From contig JALIZF010001824.1 of NCBI GenBank assembly GCA_029948255.1, forward strand, positions 62,001 through 126,000: DNA of 64,000 nucleotides, written 5' to 3'. The notes beneath the pieces were generated by a model, which worked only from the letters and a program-made list of their open reading frames with translations, was not told the DNA's origin and ran no database searches. This DNA is from Telmatactis stephensoni. Its lineage: Eukaryota > Cnidaria > Anthozoa > Actiniaria > Isophelliidae. Positions 12,701 to 23,800 of this stretch are shown piece after piece. Both the position numbers and the translations under genes were made by a program. Numbering within the stretch: position 1 is the stretch's first letter; each line of letters starts with the position of its first letter.

Positions 12701-15700
12701 GGCGTGACTGCTCTTCTCGCCACATTTTGACGTCTTGTGTGCATCTATTAGAGTACAGACCACGGCAAAATGGAATCTATTTGTTTTATATAATATTTAT
12801 CGAAACATTCCAACCAATCAGAGTACGCGTAAGATTCAATGACGTCATCTATGCGTGTGTGCTGTATTCACACGTGATTCTCGACCAATCAGAGCGCACA
12901 TAATATACCAATTATTATATAATAATTCACTTCTATTTGTATTCAGGTTCAACAGACCAACGTAGACGATGAGGACATTGCACAGGCTATTAGTTCTAAA
13001 CTTGGAGAAAGCACAAGTATTTCTTTCACAGAGATCGCTTCTAAGGCTTTGGAATGCGGACGTACGCAACTGGCTATAAGGGTAGGTGTCAGCTAACACC
13101 GTTGGTAAAATGTCTGCGCATGCGCCAAATTTCGCGGGCTTTTGCGTTTTTGTCAGCTAGCCTCCTCCGTAGTCAACTCGTGGGCTTCCTGTGGCAACAA
13201 CAGCGATTCAAAAAGCCAGTTGTCCTCTCTTACAGTGCCAGTTTCCCATCTTCTCTGTTGCCACAGGATACCCAATGAAAGAGTGCCATGCGAAGGAGGT
13301 AGGTGCCAGCAATGAAAAGTAGCAGTATCTTCTTGTTAGATTCAAAGTAAGACACTTAGCATTAAAAAAGAGACGTGTCATTGACAAGAAAACTCAGGAT
13401 ATAATAAAAAATGAAGGAGATCGTTTTTGCTTGATAGCTTTTAGATTACGAACCCAAAGCTGCCGACCAAGTACCTCTGTTGATGCGTATGAAGAAAGAC
13501 CAGTTGGCATTAGAAAAAGCGCTCCTTAGTGGTGATACAGATCTCAGTGAGTAAAGCTTTCGTTGCTAGGAGAACATCTCGTATCAGTCGAATAGCCTGC
13601 GTTGCTGGCGGTCTGCGGTTTTTGGGCAGGCTATCAGTCGAAGGAATTATTCTGTTGTTGCGGTATACGTGGTTGCAAAAAGGATATACGTGAAGGCGAT
13701 TTCTTGGGGTCATTTTTGTCCTTTTCCTGTGGCTTAATTCCTATTGTTAATCTTAGAAGGAATTACTTTTCTGTTGCAGTATACTTGGTTGTCATGCACT
13801 TAAAGGATACGTTAGGTCGTGGAGATTTCTTGAGGACAATTCGTCATTATCCTATTGCTCTTAGTCTTTATACAAAGGTAACTATTTCTGAGAACTGAAT
13901 TCTTGTCAGGCTTTTGCCCCTGATCATCAGTTTCATCATCGTCATCATCATCAACAACAACGACATCAACATCGTTGTCATTCTTAAGGTGGCCTTCAAC
14001 CATACGCAGATCAAGTCTCATTGTGCACTTTTTCCCATTTTATTTCTTTTCGCGTTTATCACACTATTAATTAACACTCATTGCTTTGTCATTTATTGCA
14101 GTATTGCAAAGACCATGAACGTCACAATCTGGTGGACTTGTATTACCAAGACGATAAATTCCTGAGTAGTGGCAATGTTCAATTACAGGACGGCTTTGCT
14201 GAAACGGTTTGTCATATCACATTAACTTTACTTCTATCTAAACGGCCGAAAACTAGCGAGTGTGGGCTGCGTCGGTGCATAAAGATGCAAATAATGAATG
14301 GAAATTTATAACACCACATAAAAAGTGTACGAATTTTGTGTCCTATCTTTCACGATTCCTAGATGCTAGAAGTAATGGTAAGCGGGACCAAGATAGTAAT
14401 ACCCGATCGAACAGATTTTATAGTGCTTCCTTGATGGTTCTTTTGAACTACATGTGCGTAATAGACAGTAACCACTTTGGCTGCATATGAATTTAGAGAA
14501 CGAACTTCATGTCTTCTTGCAGACTCTGGAATCTCGTATAAAACACTTAACCAAAGCACAGATGTCGTTCACACAGGGAAGTCTTGTCTTTTATGCCAAG
14601 GTAAATACTAGAAATACAGTGGAACCCCACCTTTACGGTCACTCCGTTAATACGGCCACCCGGCTATTACGACCACCTCATTTTGGCCCGACAACTAGAC
14701 ATTGTACTTAATCTCTTGTAGAAAATACCCCGTTAATACGGACACCCCGGTATTACCGCCAGCTATTTTTGGCCCATAGGTGGACGTATTAACGGGATTC
14801 CACTGTTAGGTTAAAGTCTCTTTGAGGTACCATCTGATTCAGATTCAGAAGTGAAGATAGAATTGTCTCTCAGGTCCCGAATGTACTTTTGTAAAAATTT
14901 TACGTGGCTTATTTTGTAATAAAAATTCATTCTTGAACTTTTTTTGACGATATTGTATTATTTCCATTTCTTGAAGTGCACAGAAGAACAAATGAAACTT
15001 CTCGAGTATCAAACAAAACTAGAAAATGAACTTAGAAGACCTTTCGTCGATTTGTCAGTCAGTGACACCATTTCACAGGTAATATCCAACACACGAGAAA
15101 AAGTTTTGGATATTTTTATTGATGATACGTAATAGTCAAATAGATACAAAAGAAAATAGTGGAAATAAGGTTTACTAGTGTCTAATAATTTAATATCTAT
15201 TATTCACAGTGCATAACTACTCGTAATTTCAAAGTAGCAGAACAACTAAGGAAAGAGTTCAAAGTTCCTGACAAACGATTTCACTGGCTAAAAGTGCGCG
15301 CTTTGGCAGAAAGTAGGGATTGGATCGAGTTAGAAAAGTTTGCTAAGTCAAAAAAGTCACCAATTGGATATGAGGCAAGTCATGGGTTCTTCTCATCTCT
15401 TTACTTCTTATTCTGAGTTAACCTACCAATTTCTTGTCTTATGACAGCCGTTTGTTGACGCTTGTCTGGAGGCGAACAATCGACTCGAGGCCGAGAAATA
15501 TTTGTCACGTGTTTTGCCAGAAAACAAAGTGGTTTACTACTTAAAGATGGGGTAAGTTTCAATAAGAGATTTGACGCAATCGCCTTTTAAATATCTCTTA
15601 CGAAATCGTAGCATCGCTGGCCTCCTTCGCACCACTCTGTCGGTTTCAAATGGTTTTTCTCAACGAGTTTTTCTCGATGAGCGGCTTGGAAGAAGACTAG

Positions 15701-16104
15701 AGCACAGCGTTGCAATCTCTTGTTCTCTTTTACATACATACACTCCGGAAGCCTCCTTCCGTGGACGCGCGCAGTAGTTATCGGGCCGGGGAACACAACA
15801 CGAGCGCTCGAGCACTGTAAACATAGTTGATTTATCCGGATTTATAGGGATGAAAAAAAGGGCGCCTTTCGAGGAACACCCAGGAACTTTAGCGGGATTG
15901 GTATGGGGTTGATAGACGGCATAGACGGGAAACGTAAACGTGAATTTTTTTTATTTTTTTAGTAAAATTGAGGAAGCAGCAGAAGCAGCGATAACTCAAA
16001 AGAACGACGAAGGACTGGAATTAGTGTTGAAGAAATGCCAGAATAACCCACCGCTGTACAACAAAATACAGAGTATGCGGGCTCAAATGACGCAGAGACG
16101 TTAA
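6785..16104 (+). CDS. VPS16: VPS16, HOPS/CORVET core subunit, complete (24 exons)
   Basis: VPS16 is the core subunit that, with VPS33, tethers endosomes and lysosomes in CORVET and HOPS. Exons: 6785-6834, 7858-7946, 8026-8114, 8598-8726, 9324-9468, 9615-9730, 9970-10089, 10162-10217, 10414-10488, 11349 or 11358-11452, 11527-11603, 11682-11807, 12050-12177, 12285-12320, 12460-12568, 12947-13081, 13438-13546, 13780-13877, 14102-14206, 14523-14600, 14977-15078, 15210-15374, 15448-15551, 15963-16104. All phases close, giving 825 or 828 aa (human 839). The N-terminal beta-propeller region (about 1-420) begins [17 protein letters not shown] and includes the AAAPYGGPI motif. The C-terminal helical solenoid (about 450-825) includes [20 protein letters not shown] and the SKKSPIGY motif. 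Two introns have U12-type donors and one is GC-AG (listed separately). Human alignment is from memory, but the match is unmistakable. Confidence 0.95.
8786..9080 (-). mobile_element. tRNA-derived SINE in VPS16 intron 4
   Basis: On the minus strand the element begins with a tRNA-like head. A box A-like GGTGGTGTAGGGG lies at 9059-9072 and a box B-like GGTTAGAGTCCCAG at 9014-9027, spaced as in a tRNA gene. An unrelated body of roughly 200 bases follows. The tRNA part cannot fold as a clean functional tRNA. The edges are approximate; I could not define target-site duplications by eye. Confidence 0.6.
10542..10845 (+). mobile_element. tRNA-derived SINE in VPS16 intron 9
   Basis: A tRNA-like head starts GGAAGCAAGGGTGGCTAAG, with box A around 10556-10572 and box B GTTCAATTCCT around 10599-10609. 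A body with GAGCTTGTATGGCTTAAACA and an AT-rich end follows. The layout differs from the SINE in intron 4, so it is probably a second family. The ends are estimated. Confidence 0.6.
10850..11215 (+). repeat. ACC-rich simple-sequence tract
   Basis: About 350 bases of imperfect CCA, CCACTA and ACCAC repeats inside the first U12-type intron of VPS16. It produces long artificial open frames rich in Thr and Pro on one strand and Gly and Val on the other. Neither is a gene. Confidence 0.85.
12178..12284 (+). other. VPS16: VPS16 intron 13, U12-type GT-AG
   Basis: The donor is GTATCCTTTG, matching the U12-type GT consensus. A branch-like TTCCCTAACTC lies about 20 bases before the CAAG acceptor at 12284. 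Flanking exons join in frame as ...[14 protein letters not shown], matching vertebrate VPS16. It is a 107-base intron and the second minor-class intron in this gene. Confidence 0.75.
12567..12915 (+). mobile_element. MITE filling VPS16 intron 15
   Basis: Related sequence recurs at about 19330-19504, 21330-21560 (inverted) and 54575-54865. Shared blocks include ATGACGTCATCTATGCGTG, CCAATCAGAGCG and TATTAGAGTACAGA. An inner inverted pair (AGATGCACGGATGACGTCAAAATAT against its complement near 12720-12745) forms a fold-back core. The left end GGTATAACACACGG resembles the terminal GGTATAATACACGCG of the copy at 21340. It begins at the exon boundary, so the donor GTATAA seems to lie within the element's terminal repeat. 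No transposase is encoded. Confidence 0.6.
13634..13710 (+). pseudogene. Decayed partial copy of VPS16 exon 18
   Basis: Within intron 17, this stretch (GAAGGAATTATTCTGTTGTTG, then GTATACGTGGTTG, then GAAGGCGATTTCTTGGGG) matches the end of intron 17 and the start of exon 18 at about 13755-13838. That original reads GAAGGAATTACTTTTCTGTTG, GTATACTTGGTTG, GGAGATTTCTTGAGG. The copy has lost its AG acceptor (GCGG in place of GCAG) and about 10 bases, so it should not be spliced in. It looks like an old tandem duplication of the exon's left half. Confidence 0.55.
14616..14806. mobile_element. 191-bp MITE in VPS16 intron 20
   Basis: Terminal inverted repeats ACAGTGGAACCCC and GGGATTCCACTGT bound a 191-base element. 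Internal repeats of the type CCGTTAATACGGNCACC occur in both halves. It has no coding capacity. Confidence 0.7.
15375..15447 (+). other. VPS16: VPS16 intron 22 with GC-AG ends
   Basis: The exon ends TATGAG and is followed by GCAAGT, so the donor is GC rather than GT. The exon side (GAG) and the rest of the donor match the strong consensus normally required for GC donors. The acceptor TTATGACAG is ordinary. The reading frame joins SPIGYE to PFVDACLE without gap against vertebrate VPS16. Confidence 0.8.
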
Positions 16105-17480
16105 AACGTACCGAGCTTTAGCGTATAAAATAGGATTTATGAAAAACACAGAATTACTCCATCAAAAACAAAACGTTTTATTAGAAAATCATTTAGCATT
16201 TTATAATGGTAAAAATAGCTCTAAAAATTCTCCTCTATGTTCGTAAAAAAATTAAAAACTCAATTCATTGAATACTGTACGCCTCAATTTGTAGGCTAAT
16301 CAACCATGTAATTAACGTAATTCCCCATCGGAGAAATAATAACTCGATCAACTCATCATCTCACACGAGACTTTACCAACCACTTTGCAGGAGAACTATT
16401 AGTATTAGAGACCTTAAGATTGACGTTTACGGCAAACGGTAACCGCCAAACGACAAACTTTACCGTCTGTCCTCAGCCGTTTTTTCACTAAAGTGAAAGT
16501 ATTTGAATTTTATGTTGTTAAGAGATTTGTTCTTTATTTGCTTGTTGGATTGATTTAAGGATTAGAGTCAAATATACGATCTAAATCAAGGTCAATTTTA
16601 GTCGCTGTTTGTCGTTAGCGGTTTGCCAAAAACGTCAATCTTAAGGTCTCTATTATTGTCATTCTTAACTTACATTAAAAACTTCTAGTTACACTGAACT
16701 AAACTAGACAGGTTAAGAGAACCATCGCAATATTTTGTAGTCTTGTAGCGTTATGACGATGGCACCAGTGCGAGGCTAAAAGGACGGCACAACGTCGGCC
16801 TCGAACTGAAGCATTGATGTATATATATATATCGTAATAAATATTTGTTGTACTGCAATAAGATTTCTTTCCCTACAAAGCGGTTGCTATGGTAACTAAT
16901 GACGTAATGTCACTAAGGCTAATGATCAAATCGATCTCTGATAGAACTGCTTTGAACTTTTTTAATATGAAACATGATGAAACATGGTTAAACGAAAGTA
17001 AGTCCGATATAGACCAACTCATACTCTTATAAATTTATCTTCTTGCTCGTAGTTGCGTAATACTTACATATTTACAAAAATAAATAAGTTCTTGAGGTAT
17101 TATAGCATCTGTAACATGCAGGTATTGCATGGTGGGCTTCGCTTCCATTGCCCCTTTAGTCTCCTTAATTTAATGATCTGAAACATCATTTTATGCTTAT
17201 GGGGCTTTCTCCTACAATTTGTAACTGCATGATGAACTGTTCAGAGCAGAAATGGAACTTTAACTTAGAGAGCGAGCAGCTCATTCAAACCATGTCGAGG
17301 CCATGCTATAGACTCGCGGTTCCCAAAGTTCGTTGCCTAGCAACATAAGTCGTTATACTCCATATTTGTAAACTGTAGAACACAACGCGAGGGCACCGTG
17401 ACGAAACCAGACATCCTATGATGTCATACTCTTCTTGGAGAAACTGCTGGCACATTGGAATGCCTATATTGCAGGCGTTA
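16105..17480. other. Intergenic gap between VPS16 and semaphorin 3' ends
   Basis: The two genes converge here. The gap holds a 245-base MITE (listed separately) and a plus-strand AATAAA at 16836-16841. That AATAAA could end VPS16 transcripts with the MITE in their 3' UTR. A minus-strand ATTAAA variant at 17169-17174 could serve the semaphorin. No further gene is visible. Confidence 0.55.
16407..16651. mobile_element. 245-bp fold-back MITE
   Basis: Long terminal inverted repeats begin AGAGACCTTAAGATTGACG at the left and end CGTCAATCTTAAGGTCTCT at the right. They continue inward through GGCAAACGG, CCGCCAAACGACAAAC and complements for about 55 bases. The flanks ATT on each side may be a 3-bp target duplication. 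It lies 3' of VPS16. Confidence 0.78.
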
Positions 17481-17851
17481 CTACACTGCCTCTGGAGTTT
17501 CACTTTTTTTAAACAAATCTTTGAACGATTTCCTGCCCTTCGGCTTCAGAACTACAGGCTGTAACCTAGCCCTGCTGTTTCTGTCTTTACTTGTTTCACT
17601 TGGGTATTCCACCCCATTACTTTGTTCATATTTACTATCGTCAGCATCTTCTCGCATACTCTTCTCAAATGCTTTTGATACGTCAAAGTTTTGGCGCCTT
17701 CGCACAAGAATGTAGGCCATTATAGCACAGATAACCAACACAAGAACTCCTGTCACGATTGCTGCACCTATTACATCTCCAATACGATATCCTGACTTCT
17801 TAGAAGTAAGATCTGCCTTGTCGTGCTTGGTATATTCGAAATTGTCTTGTT
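17481..17851 (-). CDS. SEMA5: Semaphorin: TM helix and cytoplasmic tail exon
   Basis: The last exon encodes a short juxtamembrane piece and a 24-residue hydrophobic helix (VIGAAIVTGVLVLVICAIMA...). It is followed by the stop-transfer RRRQNFDVSKAFEKS and a 73-residue cytoplasmic tail, acidic then basic, ending KKSETPEAV and stop. The terminal EAV resembles a class of PDZ-binding C-termini, but weakly. I recognise no kinase or GAP motif in the tail. Confidence 0.9.
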
Positions 17852-20800
17852 CTGCAAAAAGAAAACGTTCCCTTATTAGAGAAATGTGAGAATTGCATGA
17901 AACTAGATACCCCTCCCCCGTCATGGGTTCTTTTTGAAATGCTTACCATGGGTGCTTTCAACCCTTCTTCCCCCCCCCCCCCCCCCAAAAAAAAACCCAA
18001 AAAAAACCAGGTCGTGTTTGTATCTTGCAAGAAGAGGCAATAACTGAGCAACTTACTTTCACATTCACAAGTTTTATATTCCACTCGGTCTTCAGGACAG
18101 CGTCCATCGTTAGGGTGCAGCTCTCGACACCTTCTAGACCTATGCTGTACGCCTATTGGTTCTGGACTATTGTTTTCAGGTGTGATTTTAAACGGTAAAT
18201 CACATATGCATTTTGACCACGTGCTCCATGAAGTATCAATATCTGGTTCTGTGGAAAACGATAGCAAAGTATAATTAAAGACCAAATGGCAAGGGATTAT
18301 ATTGGTGGCGGTGAACCATTTTCGCATGCCAACTAAACTATATGACACGGTACGTTCACGGCAGGAATTTTGAATATTCTTGTAGACATCGCGGCACCGG
18401 TCACTCTCGGCACGTTTCCCACTTACTCGTACGAAAACAACTTTAATAGAAGTACTTAGTAGTCAAAGTGGTTTGTAGGGTTAAGGCGCTGTTACACTGT
18501 CAATTTTCTCAGCAACTTGTCTCGCAACGGCGTTGCGAAACAAGTTGCAGAGAAAATTATGGCGCTGTTACACTGTGCAAGTTTCCCCAGCAACTTGCAA
18601 TATTGCTGGGGAAGTTGCTGGGGAAACTTGCACAGTGTAACAGCGCCATAATTTTCTCTGCAACTTGTTTCGCAACGCCGTTGCGAGACAAGTTGCTGAG
18701 AAAATTGCACAGTGTAACCTGCGCCTTTAATTTGTGTTCAAGTTTTAACCTGACTATGATCGAGAATGTTCAAGTACGACACTCCTTCCTTTCGTTAACA
18801 AATCACTTCTGCTTGCTATCCAACTAAAAGCGGGCGGGCATTTTTCATCCGTCACATCTCTACGGCGCATGCTCAGTCGCAAAGGGTCTAAAGCCCGCCG
18901 AGTGCACGCTCAAACGAGCGTCTTTTTTTCGTTTTTTGTTTTTGTTGTTTTGTTGTTTTTGTGTTTGAATTTGAATGAGTGGGTATTTACAGAGCAAAGA
19001 GTAAGGTTTAAATCTTAAAAAAATGAACACTTTTAGCAGATCAGTGATTGTTTTTGGCACTAATTTCAGTCAACAAACCAACTTGGTGGACGAGTGAGGC
19101 CGACTGGATAAAAGAGGGTGTCATCCATGGTAACTGGACACATTGGGCAAAATGGACTACATGTTCCGTAACCTTAGGTGCTGGTGTCAAAAAACGCTAT
19201 CGTTTTTGTAATGCGCCACACCCTAAAAATGGCGGACAGAATTGTATTGTATATATTTTATGTTGGTACCAACTAGCTTGTTTTCACGTTTATTAGTACT
19301 CTAGCTACTTCGTTAATCAGCAATTTATTTGACGAGTATTTGACAAATGTGACGAGAACAAAAAAGTAGTGGCGTGACTTCTGTGCATCTATTAGAATAC
19401 AAACCCGCGGAAAAATGAAATCTGTCTGTTTTATATAATATTCATATTTCAACCAATGAGAGCGTGCGTGGAACTAAATGACGTCATCTGTACGTGGTAC
19501 TCTATCTTTATCTACACATCTTTTGCATTCACGCCCGCCAAATACGTACCAGTAGGATTTGTTTGAGGTATCGTGGGTTCATCTGTGGGGGTAGTAGGAC
19601 TAGTGACACTTGGGATTGGATAACATTGTCTGCCCTTGTCTTCTATCTCTCTCTCCCCCTCCCCCCCACACACCCACACCCACACATGAGATAAATACGT
19701 ACCAGTAGGATTTGTTCTTCGTATCACAGGTTCCTCTGTGGGAGTGGTAGGACTAGTAAGGACTAGTAACGTTTGGGATTGGATAACATTGTCTGCCCTG
19801 TCTTCTATCCGCTCTCTCCCCCTCCCCCCACACCCACACATGAGTTAAATACATACCAGTAGGATTTGTTCGTCGTATCACAGGTTCCTCTGTGGGGGTG
19901 GTAGGACTAGTAAGGACTAGTAACGTTTGGGATTGGATAACATTGTCTGCCCTGTCTTCTATCCGCTCTCTCCCCCTCCCCCACACCCACACATGAGTTA
20001 AATACATACCAGTAGGACTTGTTCGTCGTATCACAGGTTCCTCTGTAGGGGTGGTAGGACTAGTAGGACTAGTAACTTTTGGGATTGGATAACATTGTCT
20101 GTCTTGTCTTCTATCTCCTAGGCATGGTTTATCTTCGTCTTTACATGTTCGTGTCCTGTACTGCATTCCTACCACCACACACGTACTCCACTTGGCCCAT
20201 TTGCTCCACAACCCTGGAGGTGTTGTTGGTGGAACTGTTGATTACAAGTTATATGCGTTAGCCATGTTGATCAATTAATAGTATAAACAGAGTGCTACAT
20301 ATATTGTACTGTAATACTATCACGCCTTCATTGGAACTCCTTTTAAACCTCTGCTCGCCACATATAAGGGAATCCGGAATCCGCAAAAAAAAAATTTTGG
20401 AATCCGGAATCTAGCACTTGAAATCTTGGAATCCGGAATCCAGTCCTTGCAATCCGGAATCTGGCCATATGATTCCCTCTACATGGGGCGACTCTGCCAT
20501 GTTTGGTCTCGTCACGCAACGCCTCCATCTCTACATGGAGCGTTGCGTGACGATACAAAACATGGCGAGGAAGACTAGGTTGAAGGGTGTATAGCAGCAT
20601 GTCAAAATGGATGGCCGAGTTAGTCCTTTTAAATCGAGTGATTATTTCTTGTTGATTTAGATGACAGCCTTGTCCTTGCGTCTCTCTAATTTCTGCGCAT
20701 TCCGAAAGATCTTTTCTGTGCGGCAGCAACGTAAGCCCAATTTACACGACAACCTTTTTATGGCACGGTACCCCAAATTCCGTACATGCACGCCCGTCAT

Positions 20801-23800
20801 TTCTGGAACGGCACCCTTAATTATCATCGTGTATACAGAAAATTTGTTGGTCTGATAGGGGTGCCAAACCCAAAATAATCGGTCCGCGTGCAAAGATTTA
20901 GGGTTGCCGTAAAAAGGTTTTCGCGTAAATCGTGCTTTATTGGCCGTAAAAGAATAAGGTAGACAAGACGAGAAGCCATCTAACTAATACAATACTTGCA
21001 AGACACTTACTTTTACAAAGTCTCCTATCTTGCTGACAATCAACGTATTCTGTTTTGCTAAGGGTCAGGCTCATGTTGGACAAGTCATGACCAGAAACAG
21101 AACAAGTGTACCTCTGTCGTGTCGCTGTGTCCTTCTTTCCTAACACCCCAGTGTATTGAGTCCATATTTCACGTTTTAACGCTACGGATAAGAAACGCAA
21201 AATGAGACTCGGTCTCGATGTATCGAGTAGATTTCACATGACTGTGATACGCCATGGACATAAATTCCCGTAAGCAGATATAACAATTTACTTTATTGTA
21301 TCCTCAATTTGCCATATGTATGTTATTCATAATAATTGGTATAATACACGCGTTCTGATTGGTCGAGAACCATTGTGTAATTAGAGTACCACGTACAGAT
21401 GACGTCATTTAGTTCCACGCACGTTCTCATTGGTTGAAATGTTTCGATGAATATTATATAAAACAAATAGATTTCATTTTTCCATGGGTCTGTTCTCTAA
21501 TAGATGCACAGAAGTCACGACACTACTTTTTTGTTCACGTCACATTTGTCAAATACTCGTCAAATAAATTGCTGATTAACGAAGTAGCTAGAGTACTAAT
21601 AAACGTGAAAACAAGCTAGTTGGTACCAACATAAAATATATACTCACTATTAAGAGGTTGCTTAACGAAACATTCAGCGAATTGTGTTTTATCACCAATA
21701 CAATTCTGTCCGCCATTTTTCGGGTGTGGCGCATTACAAAAACGATAGCGTTTTTTGACACCAGCACCTAAGGTTACGGAACATGTAGTCCATTTTGCCC
21801 AATGTGTCCAGTTACCATGGATGACACCCTCTTTTATCCAGTCGGCCTCACTCGTCCACCAAGTTTGTTTGTTGACTGAAATTAGTGCCAAAAACAATCA
21901 CTGATCTGCTAAAAGTGTTGATTTATTTTAAGATTTCAACCTTGGGATTTTCTTACTCTTTACTCTGTAAATACCCATTCATTCATATTCACAAACAAAA
22001 ACAACAAAACAACAAAAACAAAACAAAAAAAACGAAAAAAAACAGACGCTCGTTTGAGCGTGCACTCGGCGGGCTTTAGACCCTTTGCGACTGAGCATGC
22101 GCCGTAGAGATGTGACGGATGAAAACAAACGCCCGCCTGTCGAGTAAAATTCGTATCAGAATATCTTATTATGACATGAAGACAGTCAGTAGTCATGGTA
22201 ACCCTACCTGTGCAATTCTTGAGTTCTATTGGTTCACCCTGACAGTCACGTGGGTTGCACGTGTTGAGACACTCCCTCTTACGACACCGACAAACGTTGT
22301 CATCTTGTTGTGTACAAAGTTGCCATGACGACCATGGTGACCACTTAGCTGTAAAAAGAAATAAATTTATAGTATAGTCGAACCTCTACCAATGACCATC
22401 TCTCTGTAACGGCCAGCATTTTCCATCCCCTCCTTCGATCCAATCCATACATTTACTCTATATTAAAACCTCTGTACAATGACCACCTCTCCACAACGGC
22501 CAGCATTTTCCATCTCCTCCTTCGATCCAATCCATACATTTACTCTATATTAAAACCTCTTTACAACAACCACCTCTACACAACGGCCAGCATTTTCCAT
22601 CCCCTCCATCGATACTGTCTTCATCTACTATCTTGAAACCTCTGTACAACGACCATTAGCCGTTGTGGAGAGGTTTGACTGTACGTTTTTAGCCATAAAA
22701 AGTGTTAGACAAATACCTTGTGGAAGTGGACACTGGTCCAGTTTTTGTTCCCAGATTTTACCCCTGTAAAAGAATCACCACAAAACATTAGCCAAGGAAG
22801 ATTTTTGACAGTGAGAAGTCAGAGTATCTTACCTGGCTTTCCATGACGTGCACCCCCCTGAGCTCCACCCACAGTATGGGTCACGTGCTTGTATGCATGA
22901 ACTGTATGCACAAAGATAAAGGAATTCGTTAATACGAGAGATGACTGAAGAAGTATAAACTGAACCGTTCACTTACTCTCTGTCTTTGTGTTTGCTACAT
23001 CGGTCAAGTTGTATTTTTACCACCTTACTGGATGTCGTGACATACAAAACACCCTACAAAACACATACGAGGTTAGATCAACCAAAACATTCTTACAGGT
23101 GATAAAGGCTTCTGGTGAACAATAAGGGCCTCACACAATGCAACGTGGCGCACAATCAATAGCGTCTCTCCCTGGAACTGCTGCCCGCAATATTTATTGC
23201 AGACGTTGACTCCATTTGAAATGCTGAACGCACTTTTACATGTACGTTGTTTGCAGCGACTTTGAATGCGCAATTTTACCTCGCTCCAAATGGACGCCAC
23301 TAGCTCGGGCCACTGAATGGCTATAAAGGACGTGCGGTATGCAATTTTCTCTACCTCCCTCAGGAGGACAGAAGGAGGGGTCCTGATGGTTTTAAACTTA
23401 GAGGGAGCTCACTGCATTGGTTTGCTTGAACGAGTACTTACTTGTTGAGAATTCAGTAGCATTTTGTTGATATGGCCTTGTTGTCCTTCCTAACATAGAT
23501 AACATTACAATAGGTCAGTTGATTACAACAAGGTAAGTTGTCTGATGAGTTGACTTACATCAAAAATGTTGATTTCTTCGATGATGCATGTTGTCTTGTT
23601 GCCATCAGGGTCAAACAGCTTTAATATTGAGCCTTTTTCTGTTAAATGAAAGTAAACAAATGTGTAAAGTTCACCATTTCCAATGGACGATGAAAAATTA
23701 TCATGACTGATAAACATCAATAAAATACAATGACTTAGGTAGGGAAATTTGTTACCTGTTCCAATATACATCACCATTCTGTTGTTTACGAAATCCACTG

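Noticed and set aside
18468..18827. Near-identical frames on both strands
   Set aside because: Caused by the palindromic MITE at 18484-18726; symmetry makes both strands read alike.
19048..19296. A plus-strand TSP1-containing reading frame that looks like a separate gene
   Set aside because: It is the truncated inverted copy of semaphorin exon 20, with no donor and no plus-strand partner exons.
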